A DNA stretch of 64,000 nucleotides from the NCBI RefSeq assembly GCF_002102155.1, contig NZ_LQOU01000043.1:1-64000 (forward strand). Direction: 5' to 3'. Position numbers and translations under genes: made by a program. Below are positions 51,768 to 59,901 of the stretch, one piece after another; position 1 is the first letter of the stretch, and every line of letters begins with the position of its first letter. This DNA comes from Mycobacterium europaeum. GTDB lineage: Bacteria > Actinomycetota > Actinomycetes > Mycobacteriales > Mycobacteriaceae. The notes beneath the pieces are model-generated. The model ran no database searches. It worked only from the letters and a program-made list of their open reading frames with translations, and was not told the DNA's origin.

Positions 51768-54700
51768 GGGAGTGCCCGAATCGGTCCCTGCCGGCTCCAG
51801 CCGTGCACTGTCATCACACCCTGTTCGATCACGGCGTCCGGCGCCTGGTCAGCCGGCACCAGCCGGAAGTACTGCTCGACGGATCCCCAGTCGCGGTACC
51901 AGTCGCCACGCAGATACGTCGAGATCGTCGACGTACGAAGCATCGCCTGGGTGACCAGGAACGGGCCACCGGCCTCGCCGGCCTCCCACCCGTTCGACGA
52001 CGACGCCGTCTGCTTGTGGTCGGGCAGGATGCGGTATTGCGGAAGTTCGGCAACGCCAAGGTGTTCGGAGAACGGCCGCTGGCACGGGAAGTTCGCCGCC
52101 GTCGCGATGTCCAGCAGCACGGGCGCGCGCGACCCCATCAGCTGCTGCAGGGTTTCCAGCACCGGCACGCGCGGCGGCGTGAACGCGAACCACTGATCCG
52201 AACTCAGGTTCGGGTCGTAGGCGACGATGCGCGCCACGTTGGCCTCGGGCGGCGCCCAGGTCAGCGGGAACCGCAGATTGCGCCACGCCGGCTCGGGGCC
52301 GATGTCGATCGGCTGCACCTCGGCCAGCGGCTGGGTGGTGCCGTCGGGGCGGGCGACGCCCCACTGCAGTTTCAGCGACTGCCCGTAGGTGAAGGTGCCG
52401 TCCTCTTTGTAGGACCAGATCGCGCCGGACGCCGACACCACGACGATCGGGCGGTCCGGGGTGCGCGGGGGCAGCTGATACCAGGCCGAGGTCGCCGTGG
52501 CGGCCAGCGAGTTCTCGCCGTAGCTGCCCATCACCGGGGTGCGGGCCGGGTCGAGGCCGAACGGCAGCGCCGCGTGTGAGCCGTTGACTCCGGCCGGGCC
52601 CTTGCCGCCGGCCGTGCCCGCCGAGTCGCTCATCGCGGCGTTGGGCTTGTTGGGTGACGCATCGGAATTCACCACGCCCGGCTTGGTCACCACCGGATAC
52701 GACCTCAGGTCATCGCCCACGCCGTCGGGTTTGAAGCCCACCGGGTTGAGCCCGCCGAGCGGGCCGTCGGGGCCGAAGGTCTGCCCGGGCGCCGGCGCCA
52801 GCATGCCGGCATTGGGGTCGGGCTCGGTGAGCACGTCGTCGGCCATGGCGCAGCTCTGCGGGGACAGCCCCGAGCTGATGGCGGCGAGATTGGCCTTGGC
52901 GGTGGTGTAGAGCGGGTAGCGGAACACCGCGCCCTTGGTCAGCGAGGCGACCTCGCCGACCACCATGATGGTCGCGACCACCAGCAGCGGGGTCGAGGCC
53001 AGGACGCGGTTGCGCCGGTTGTCCTCGACTTCGGTGTGGCCGGCGTAGTCCATGCGGAAGTGCTGCCACGCGGCCAGCAGCCCGGTGAGGATGGACAGCG
53101 TCAGGAACATCGACGTCACCGGATGGCTCGCGATCACCGGCTGGATGTCGTACCACGGCACCCCGTAGTTGCCGACGTAGAACCAGCCGTTGACGCCGGA
53201 GGTGGCCCACGCCAGCACGAACAGCAGCGCGGTCACGTACAGCGTCAGGTTGCGGCGGTTGTGCAGGCCAATGCGCGCGAGGGCGAACGCGGTGACCGCG
53301 CCCAGCGCCCCGGCCAGTCCGGCGAAGGCGCCGAACTGAACGGCCCACTTGGTCGGGGTGAACGTCAACAGCAACAGGCCGAGCGCGGTGGTGCCGATCA
53401 ACCGCCACGCCGGGCCGCTGGCCAGCCCCGGGACCCCGCCGCGGCGCAGCAGGATGACCAGCATCCCGAACAGGCACAGGAAAAGGACGAGCACCGCGAA
53501 TCGCCTGGACATGGATCCGTCGGGGTTGGACTCCACCGTGAGGAAGTAGTAGCGCAGCCAGTCCTGGTACCAGGCGATCGTCGGTCCGACCTTGTATTTG
53601 ATGCGCGCCGACTCCGCGACGGTGGCCAGCGTCTGACGGTGGAACACCACGACCGTGATGAGGGACAGCGACGCCACCAGCACGGCCAGCGGCGCCAGCA
53701 GCCCGTCGGTCGCCCGGCGGCGCCGGATCGTCCGGGCGATGGCGCGTGCTCCGGTCAGCAGCGCGGCGACGGCGATCAGGCCCTGCGGTGCGAGCGTCGC
53801 CGTGAGCATTGCGACGAAGACGGCCACCGCGGCCGGGGCCAGCCGTTGCAGCGCGATCGACCGTTCGACCAGGATCCAGGTGACCAGCACGCCGAGGGCG
53901 ATCAGCGGCTCGGGCCGCAGCCCGTTGTTGAACGGCAACCAGGCGGCCAGGAACACCGCACCCGCGGTGAACACCGCGACCCGGTTGGCCGCCAGGCCGC
54001 CCCGGCCGGGCCCCAGCCTGCGCAGGATCCAGTGGCTGATCACCAGCCAGCAGGCGATCCCGGCCAGCGTGGCCGGCAACCGCATCCAGACGCCGGCGGT
54101 GCTCACCGACGCCAGCCTGGACAGCACCCCGAGATACCAGTCGAACGGAGCGTCCGTCGCGCCGAAGTAGCGGTAGTAGTTGGCGATGTAGCCGGCCTTG
54201 GGGGCGACGCGGGCGATGGTCAGGTTGTAGCCGTCGTCGGACGAGGTGGCGCCGATGACGTGCCAGAGCAGCAGTGTCGCGATCACCCCGGCGTCGGCGA
54301 TCCAGGTGGCGATGCCGACGCGCCGCCAGGAGCTCCACCGCACCCGGGGGCGGTACCGGGACAGCCTGGCAATCGGTGTCCGCCAGTTGACCAGCGTGCC
54401 GCCGCGGCTGTGCCGGTCGAGCGCGGCGAGCGCGACGACGGCGGTCAGGACGGCCAGGGTGCCCACCAGCATCGCCAGCCGCTTGAGGGCGGTGGGGGCG
54501 GTGATGAATCGGGTGTCGATGTCGACGCGGGCGGACAACCCCGGCTGGGCGGGCACCTTCAGGTCGGTGAAGATCCCGCCGACCTGCGGCTTCTTCTCCG
54601 CGGACAGGGTTCCGGAGGCGCCGGGGATGCCGACGAACTCCGCTCCCGTCCCGCCGGTGTTCGCCCAGGCGTGCAGCACGCTGCAGCCCCCGCCGGCGAC

Positions 54701-55087
54701 GGCGGGCCGCGGCGCCACCGCGGCGACGGTGTCGCGGAACGCGACCACCACCGAGTCCTTGTCGGCGCGCACGAACAGCCCGTTCTTGCCGGCGTCGATG
54801 CCCCCGGCGGGCAGCGTCGAGACCACCAGGCCGCCGCCGGCGGGCAGGGTGGCGATCGCCGCGCACGGGACGGAGATGTCCAGCGCGCGGGGCGCACCGG
54901 ACACCAGGGGCGCGGTGACCTGGGCGACGTGCCCGTCCACGGTGCCCTGCGGCCACAGCACCGTCGCAGTGGTTTGGCTGACCGGGAGCAGCGGGACGAG
55001 CACGCACAACAGCAGTCCGACGATTCCGGCGCCGGCGGCCACCAACCGTGGGATCCGCTGCGATCGCTGATTACCGTCGGGGGACAC
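51764..55087 (-). CDS. embA: Arabinosyltransferase EmbA
   Basis: A 1107-residue GT-C arabinosyltransferase (M. tuberculosis: 1094) that partners with EmbB. The GTG at 55087 gives SPDGNQRSQRIPRLVAAGAG, matching the family N-terminus. The catalytic loop is IGATSSDDGYNLTIARVAPK. The proline motif region and the C-terminal carbohydrate-binding module (WYQLPPRTPDRPIVVVSA, NFPCQRPFSEHLGVAELP) are intact. In M. tuberculosis embC directly precedes embA; here a three-gene ArsR cassette lies between them, and embA begins 68 bp after the last cassette gene. A separate promoter in that 68-bp gap is not obvious, so embAB may depend on the cassette promoter. Confidence 0.97.
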   Translation of the reverse strand: MSPDGNQRSQRIPRLVAAGAGIVGLLLCVLVPLLPVSQTTATVLWPQGTVDGHVAQVTAPLVSGAPRALDISVPCAAIATLPAGGGLVVSTLPAGGIDAGKNGLFVRADKDSVVVAFRDTVAAVAPRPAVAGGGCSVLHAWANTGGTGAEFVGIPGASGTLSAEKKPQVGGIFTDLKVPAQPGLSARVDIDTRFITAPTALKRLAMLVGTLAVLTAVVALAALDRHSRGGTLVNWRTPIARLSRYRPRVRWSSWRRVGIATWIADAGVIATLLLWHVIGATSSDDGYNLTIARVAPKAGYIANYYRYFGATDAPFDWYLGVLSRLASVSTAGVWMRLPATLAGIACWLVISHWILRRLGPGRGGLAANRVAVFTAGAVFLAAWLPFNNGLRPEPLIALGVLVTWILVERSIALQRLAPAAVAVFVAMLTATLAPQGLIAVAALLTGARAIARTIRRRRATDGLLAPLAVLVASLSLITVVVFHRQTLATVAESARIKYKVGPTIAWYQDWLRYYFLTVESNPDGSMSRRFAVLVLFLCLFGMLVILLRRGGVPGLASGPAWRLIGTTALGLLLLTFTPTKWAVQFGAFAGLAGALGAVTAFALARIGLHNRRNLTLYVTALLFVLAWATSGVNGWFYVGNYGVPWYDIQPVIASHPVTSMFLTLSILTGLLAAWQHFRMDYAGHTEVEDNRRNRVLASTPLLVVATIMVVGEVASLTKGAVFRYPLYTTAKANLAAISSGLSPQSCAMADDVLTEPDPNAGMLAPAPGQTFGPDGPLGGLNPVGFKPDGVGDDLRSYPVVTKPGVVNSDASPNKPNAAMSDSAGTAGGKGPAGVNGSHAALPFGLDPARTPVMGSYGENSLAATATSAWYQLPPRTPDRPIVVVSASGAIWSYKEDGTFTYGQSLKLQWGVARPDGTTQPLAEVQPIDIGPEPAWRNLRFPLTWAPPEANVARIVAYDPNLSSDQWFAFTPPRVPVLETLQQLMGSRAPVLLDIATAANFPCQRPFSEHLGVAELPQYRILPDHKQTASSSNGWEAGEAGGPFLVTQAMLRTSTISTYLRGDWYRDWGSVEQYFRLVPADQAPDAVIEQGVMTVHGWSRQGPIRALP

Positions 55088-55155
55088 GAGGCTCGATGGT
55101 AAGCGAAGCCGCTTTGTCCGCTGAGGACGCGGGGCCGGGGGCGGGCCGCGCAGGT

Positions 55156-55773
55156 TCAGCGGACGAGCCGCGCGGCCAGCGTCTGCAGCCCGGGGCCGGC
55201 GAGGTCGGCCAGGGCGGCGGGCCGGCCGGTCATCGCCATGAGGAGCGTCTCGCCGGGCCCGGTGACCTCCGGTCCGTGGCCGTGTTCCCAGTCGACGTCG
55301 GTGGCGCGCAGGCGCAGGCCCCGGATGCGGCGGCCGGCGCCGAGCCTGGGGTTGCCGGGCACCAGGGCCAGGACCTGCTCGAGCCGGTCGGCCGGGACGG
55401 TGCGGGGCCGGCCCAGCGCGCGGCGGATGTCCTGATGATGGATGGTGCCGTCGACGAGCGCGATCATCCCGCCGAAACCGGCCGTCAGCCCGCGCGGTTG
55501 GAGGTGGGCGCGCAGAAAGTCGAGCAGCTGTGGGGCACTGAAGTCGGTGAACTCGTCGACGCCCACCTGGTTGGCCCGCACGACCCAGCCCTTCGCGAAG
55601 CGCTTGAGCAACCCCAGTGTGCCGAGCTCTTCGTAGCTGATCATGTGCGCGACGACGTCTTTGACCGTCCAGTCGGCGCACAGGCTGGGCGCCTCCCACT
55701 CCTGCGGCGTCAGCGTCGCCAGAAATTCCGCCAGGTCGGCCCGCTCGTCGCGGGCCATGCTCATCAGCGTCAT
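55156..55773 (-). CDS. TIGR03083-type (mycothiol-dependent maleylpyruvate isomerase-like) protein
   Basis: A 205-residue DinB-fold protein of the actinobacterial TIGR03083 group. It has ADWTVKDVVAHMISYEE (the His-containing helix after the W-T-V-x-D-V motif) and DGTIHHQDIRRALGRPR (two more His), the usual metal-site residues. Members are related to mycothiol-dependent isomerases and transferases; most have no known substrate. Its ATG overlaps the SRPBCC stop by 4 bp, so it is translated with that gene. It sits between the SRPBCC gene and embA, an unusual place. Confidence 0.85.
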   Translation of the reverse strand: MTLMSMARDERADLAEFLATLTPQEWEAPSLCADWTVKDVVAHMISYEELGTLGLLKRFAKGWVVRANQVGVDEFTDFSAPQLLDFLRAHLQPRGLTAGFGGMIALVDGTIHHQDIRRALGRPRTVPADRLEQVLALVPGNPRLGAGRRIRGLRLRATDVDWEHGHGPEVTGPGETLLMAMTGRPAALADLAGPGLQTLAARLVR

Positions 55774-56255
55774 TGCCGGCTCCCGGCGGGCAGCAGGCGG
55801 GCGTAACGATCGAGGTACAGCGGCCAGCCCGCGTCACCGGCGACGCCGTCGGCGACGGATTCCCATCCGGGGCCGTGGCGGTCCAGGTGGCGATGCTCGA
55901 GGTCGACGCGGGTGCGGTTGTCGGATTCCGCGGTGAAGCGCACTTCGACCTCGCTGGTCCTCGACGGGTCGGGCTCCAGTTGCCAGGTGGGGCCGATGTC
56001 CCAGGTGAACACCAGGCGGTGCGGCGGCTCGTAGGCCAGGACTCGCGCCCAGCGGCACACGCTGCCGTCGACGCCGCGGTCGTAGATGTGCCCACCGACC
56101 CGGGGCTCGAAGACCGTCTCGGCGATCGGGACGGCCAGCAGGTTGTGCTCCCGGGGCTTGAAGTCGCCGAACTGCGCGGTGAAGACGGCGAACGCCCGCT
56201 CGATCGGGGCGTTGACGACGACGTGGTGTACGACGTTCGGAATGCGCTGCGTCAC
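55770..56255 (-). CDS. SRPBCC/AHSA1-family protein
   Basis: A 161-residue START-like (SRPBCC) domain protein. Typical features are the N-terminal VVHHVVVNAPIERAFAVFT, the central FEPRVGGHIYDRGVDGS and the LVFTWDIGPTW strand. The family binds hydrophobic small molecules or acts as Hsp90-activator-like domains; pairs of ArsR plus SRPBCC genes are common in actinobacteria. The GTG start overlaps the ArsR stop by 4 bp. The ligand is unknown. Confidence 0.87.
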   Translation of the reverse strand: MTQRIPNVVHHVVVNAPIERAFAVFTAQFGDFKPREHNLLAVPIAETVFEPRVGGHIYDRGVDGSVCRWARVLAYEPPHRLVFTWDIGPTWQLEPDPSRTSEVEVRFTAESDNRTRVDLEHRHLDRHGPGWESVADGVAGDAGWPLYLDRYARLLPAGSRQ

Positions 56256-56575
56256 AAGTCTTCTCCTTTACCCTCATCGATCTTCTGCGCGTAGCCGGCC
56301 AGCGCTCGCGTCCAGAACCGGTCGAGGTCGGCGCGCAACGCCTCCAGGCCAGACGGGTCGAGTTGATAGACGCGACGGGTGCCCGCGGCGCGGTCACGCA
56401 CCAGTCCGGCGGACTTGAGCACCTTGAGGTGTTGTGACACTGCAGGCCGGCTGACGGGCAGGTCGCGAGCCAACTCGCCGACCGCCGACGGGCCGTGCGC
56501 GAGACGTTCGACGATGGCCCGCCGCGTTCCGTCGGCCAGGGCCAGCCACACGTCGCCGCTTTGGTAAGTGGCCAC
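56252..56575 (-). CDS. ArsR-family transcriptional repressor
   Basis: A 107-residue winged-helix regulator, ArsR/SmtB type (LADGTRRAIVERLAHGPSAV, LPVSRPAVSQHLKVLKSAGL, DRAAGTRRVYQLDPSG). No Cys or obvious metal site is seen, so the signal is probably organic or protein-borne, as in other ArsR-SRPBCC pairs. The GTG at 56575 follows a -10 box (TAGACT on the minus strand) at leaderless spacing, and a GTAAG inverted repeat covers that box, so autorepression is likely. It starts 49 bp after the embC stop. The operon continues through SRPBCC and TIGR03083 toward embAB. Confidence 0.9.
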   Translation of the reverse strand: MATYQSGDVWLALADGTRRAIVERLAHGPSAVGELARDLPVSRPAVSQHLKVLKSAGLVRDRAAGTRRVYQLDPSGLEALRADLDRFWTRALAGYAQKIDEGKGEDL

Positions 56576-56596
56576 GAACGGTAAGTCTACGCTTAC
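56563..56596 (-). promoter_or_regulatory. ArsR cassette promoter with operator half-sites
   Basis: GTAAG-N6-CTTAC at 56581-56596 is an inverted repeat, and the same element GGTAAGT recurs at 56563-56569 and 56580-56586, 17 bp apart (a direct repeat spaced by more than one helical turn). On the minus strand TAGACT (56589-56584) is a good -10 box ending 8 nt before the GTG at 56575. A repressor bound here would cover both the -10 box and the start codon. Confidence 0.65.
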
Positions 56597-56624
56597 GGAT
56601 GAGTGCCGGGCAAGGCCCGGCTGA

Positions 56625-59600
56625 CTAGGTCTTGCGCAGCGGCGCGGGATTCCACAGGCCGCTGCGGGTGGCCGTCCCGAGCTGCAGGCGCGCGGGCTGG
56701 GCGTCGGCGTAGTACGGCGTCAACCGTTGCAGCGAGCCCCAGTCGCGCGACCAATCGTCCTTCAGGTAGGTGGCCATGGTCGTCGCCTTCACCAGCAGCT
56801 CGGTGACGCCCAGCGGGCCGCCGCCGTTGTTGTCCATCACCGGCGAATTGGCTTCGGCGCCGAAACGGTCCGGCAGGATGCGCCATTTCGGGGTCTCGTC
56901 GACACCGTTCTGGTGTCCGAACGGCCGCTGGCAGGGGAAGGCGAGGCCGACCAGCCAGTCCAGGAACACCGGGTCTTTGGAGCCGACCACGTCTTGCAGC
57001 GTGCGCAGCTGCGGAATCCGTGGCGGTGTGAGCGCGATCCAGTGCTGCGGCGCCAGGTCTTCGTCGTCGGCGACCAGCCGGATCTGGGTGGCGCTGCCGG
57101 GGATGGCCGACAGCGGCAGTCGCAGGTTGCGCCACGCCGGGGAGGCCCCCACGTCGGCGAACTGGAACGACCCGCCGGCGTGTCCGCTCGCGGCTTCCTG
57201 GTCGGTGGCCCACTGGACCTGGACCTCGCGCGGGTCGAAACGGCCCGCCGCGCTCACCACCAGCAGCGGCCGCGCCTGGTCGCGGCTGGGCAGCCGATAC
57301 CAGCCCGACCGCAGGTGGGCCGGCACCTGAATGCCCGGGCGCCAGCTCCCCAGCACGGGCGTGCGGGCGGGATCCAGGTTGTAGGGCAGCTGGGCGACCG
57401 AACCGTTGATCCCCGGCGCCGGGGTGGTGCCGCCCTCGGTACCGGCCTCGGCGCCGGTGACGAGCTTGTCGTCGTTGATGAAGCTGCGGTCACCCGGCCG
57501 CTCCATTACCGGGTCGGCCCGGACGTCGGCGGGAATCCCGTTGGGCACGAAGGCTTCCGACAGCCCCGCCCCCAGGGCGTCACCCACCGGCGCGCTCACC
57601 GGTGCGAGCATTCCGGCGTTGGGGTCCTGCTCGACCAGCACGTCCTCGGCGAGTCCGCAGGACTTGCCGGTAAGCGCCTCCAGATTGGACCGACCCACCG
57701 ACCACGCGGGGTACTGATCGACCATCGCCAGGGTCAGCGACGCGACTTCGAACACCACCAGCGCCCACGTCGCGATTGCCAACGGGGACTGGATGATTCC
57801 CGCTGCCCGCGCCCCGTACCGAGTCCGTGGTGGGCCGTTATCGGGCGACACGAAGTGGAACCACGCCGCCAGCGCCAGCACCACGACGGTCAGCCCGAGC
57901 AGCGCGGTGGCGAACGCATAGTGCCATGCCGGGAACGAATTCGACCACGGCACACCGAAATTCGATACGTACCACCAGCCGTTGACGCTGGCGAACGACA
58001 GCGCCACCAGGAACAGCACCGCCGCGGCGAACATGGTGCGGTTGCGGCGGGACCGCATCGCCGCCGCGGTCACGGCGACCGCGGCCAGCGCACCCAGCGA
58101 CCCGGCCAGCCCGGCGAACACGCCGAAGTGGTGGGTCCACTTGGTCGGGGTGAACATCATCGCGATGAACGAGATGATGGTGATCCCGACGATGCGGCGG
58201 CTCGGCCCCGCGGCCGTGCCCGGAATCCGGCCCTTGCGCAACGACATGGCGACCGTGATGCCGAGCGCCAGGACGAGCGCCAACACGGCGAAGCGGCGGG
58301 CGACCGATCCGTCGGGGCTGGCCATGAACAGCCGCTCGTAGCGGATGTGTTCGTCGAACCAGCTCAGGCTGGGCCCCACGGCGCGCTTGAGCATGCTGGC
58401 CTGCACCTCGCCGGCCAGGGTCTGGTCGCGGAAGATCAGGATGGCGGTGACGGTGACCGCGGCGAACAGGGGCGCGACCAACGGCAGCGCGCCGAACAGT
58501 TTGGATCGGCGGTGCAGGATGGTCCGCAACGGCCCGATCGCGACCAGCAGGGCACCGATCGAGGCGATGCCCGTCGGCCCGGAGAACAGCGTCAGGGCGC
58601 CGATGATGCAGGCGACCGCCACCGGCAGCAACCGGCTGGTGGCCACCGCGCGTTCGACCGAGCACCAGGTCAGCAGGATGCCGAGCGCGATGATCGGCTC
58701 GGGCCGCAGGCCGTTGTTGAGCGGCAGCCACACGGCCAGGAACATGCCGGCCGCCGTCCAGGCCGCCCCGCGGTTGTGTTTGACGGCGTGGCCCAGGCGG
58801 GGAATGACCTCGCGGCTGATTACCCACCAGCACGTCAGCGCCATCGCCAGGGTGGGCAGCCGCATCCAGATGCTGGCGGTGCTGACGTGCGCCCACAGGG
58901 CCAGCAGGTCGTAGTACCAGCCGAAGGGGGCCTCCGGCGTGCCGAACCAGCGGTAGTAGTTGGCCATGTAGCCGGCGTGCTCGGACACCCGGGCCATGGT
59001 CAGGATGTAGCCGTCGTCGGAGGTATTGGCGCCGACGAACTGCCACCACACCAGCACCGCGATCACCAGCGCGTCCAGCGCGCTGACCGACCACCAGCGC
59101 GACGGCAGGAAGCGATGGTGCCGGGTGCCGTCGGCGGTGTCGAGCAGGTGCAGCGCGACCAGGGCGGCGGCGGTCAGCACCACCCCGAGGATCATCGCCG
59201 CCATCTTCAGCTGGCTGGGGCTGCTGCTGTAGCGGGTGTCGATGGTCGCCGAGAAGCTCAGGCCCGCCGGCGCCGGCCCGGTGAGGTCGGTGAACACGCC
59301 GACGATCTGGGGCCGGAAGTCGTAGCCGCTCTTCTCCCCGCGCAGCGGCGAGCCGGGGTGCTGTGCGTTGGGGCCCTGGGCCAGCCCGACGAACTCGGCG
59401 GTGACCTTCTCGGCGTGCGCGGTGAAGGTCAACCGCTGGCAGGCCGGGCTGAGCACCTGGCTGAGCGGGGCGGTCACCACCGCGACGTTGCGCACCACGA
59501 CCACCAGGTAGTCGTTGGCGCGCTGGATGAGCAGCCCGCGGTCCACGGCCTTGGGGGCCTGCTTGGGCACCGTCGACAACAGCACCGTCTTGCCGGCGTT

Positions 59601-59891
59601 CTGCGGGCCGGTCAGCCCGGCGGCGGCCTGGCACGGCACGGTGACGCTGAGGTCGGTGGCCACGTACCCGATCAGCGGCGCGTCGACGCTGCCGAAGGTG
59701 CCGTTCTGCGGCCAGTTGAGCTGCGCGGTGGTCTGGTTGACCGGCAGCAGTGGGGTGGCGATGGCCAGCAGCGTCCCGAGCAGCCCCGCGACGGTGGCCA
59801 CCAACCGGGCGATCCGGTGGTTGGCACCCCTGTCGGTCACGGTGGTAGATGCTAGTTCTTCGACGCCCGGCGGCGAGGTGTCGGTGCTCAT
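56625..59891 (-). CDS. embC: Arabinosyltransferase EmbC
   Basis: A 1088-residue GT-C arabinosyltransferase (M. tuberculosis: 1094) that makes the arabinan of lipoarabinomannan. The catalytic loop is GANTSDDGYILTMARVSEHA. The central proline motif region (ALGITVAMSLRKGRIPG) and the C-terminal carbohydrate-binding module (WYRLPSRDQARPLLVVSA, LAFPCQRPFGHQNG, WSRDWGSLQRL) are intact. The ATG at 59891 is 10 bp after the aftA stop, which supports cotranscription from dprE1. Unlike in M. tuberculosis, embA does not follow directly. Confidence 0.97.
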   Translation of the reverse strand: MSTDTSPPGVEELASTTVTDRGANHRIARLVATVAGLLGTLLAIATPLLPVNQTTAQLNWPQNGTFGSVDAPLIGYVATDLSVTVPCQAAAGLTGPQNAGKTVLLSTVPKQAPKAVDRGLLIQRANDYLVVVVRNVAVVTAPLSQVLSPACQRLTFTAHAEKVTAEFVGLAQGPNAQHPGSPLRGEKSGYDFRPQIVGVFTDLTGPAPAGLSFSATIDTRYSSSPSQLKMAAMILGVVLTAAALVALHLLDTADGTRHHRFLPSRWWSVSALDALVIAVLVWWQFVGANTSDDGYILTMARVSEHAGYMANYYRWFGTPEAPFGWYYDLLALWAHVSTASIWMRLPTLAMALTCWWVISREVIPRLGHAVKHNRGAAWTAAGMFLAVWLPLNNGLRPEPIIALGILLTWCSVERAVATSRLLPVAVACIIGALTLFSGPTGIASIGALLVAIGPLRTILHRRSKLFGALPLVAPLFAAVTVTAILIFRDQTLAGEVQASMLKRAVGPSLSWFDEHIRYERLFMASPDGSVARRFAVLALVLALGITVAMSLRKGRIPGTAAGPSRRIVGITIISFIAMMFTPTKWTHHFGVFAGLAGSLGALAAVAVTAAAMRSRRNRTMFAAAVLFLVALSFASVNGWWYVSNFGVPWSNSFPAWHYAFATALLGLTVVVLALAAWFHFVSPDNGPPRTRYGARAAGIIQSPLAIATWALVVFEVASLTLAMVDQYPAWSVGRSNLEALTGKSCGLAEDVLVEQDPNAGMLAPVSAPVGDALGAGLSEAFVPNGIPADVRADPVMERPGDRSFINDDKLVTGAEAGTEGGTTPAPGINGSVAQLPYNLDPARTPVLGSWRPGIQVPAHLRSGWYRLPSRDQARPLLVVSAAGRFDPREVQVQWATDQEAASGHAGGSFQFADVGASPAWRNLRLPLSAIPGSATQIRLVADDEDLAPQHWIALTPPRIPQLRTLQDVVGSKDPVFLDWLVGLAFPCQRPFGHQNGVDETPKWRILPDRFGAEANSPVMDNNGGGPLGVTELLVKATTMATYLKDDWSRDWGSLQRLTPYYADAQPARLQLGTATRSGLWNPAPLRKT

Positions 59892-59901
59892 CAGCGGCCC
59901 G

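Noticed and set aside
52710..55007. Second minus-strand frame within embA
   Set aside because: Alternate frame of embA with Arg/Pro/Ala-rich sequence; the embA frame has all conserved segments.
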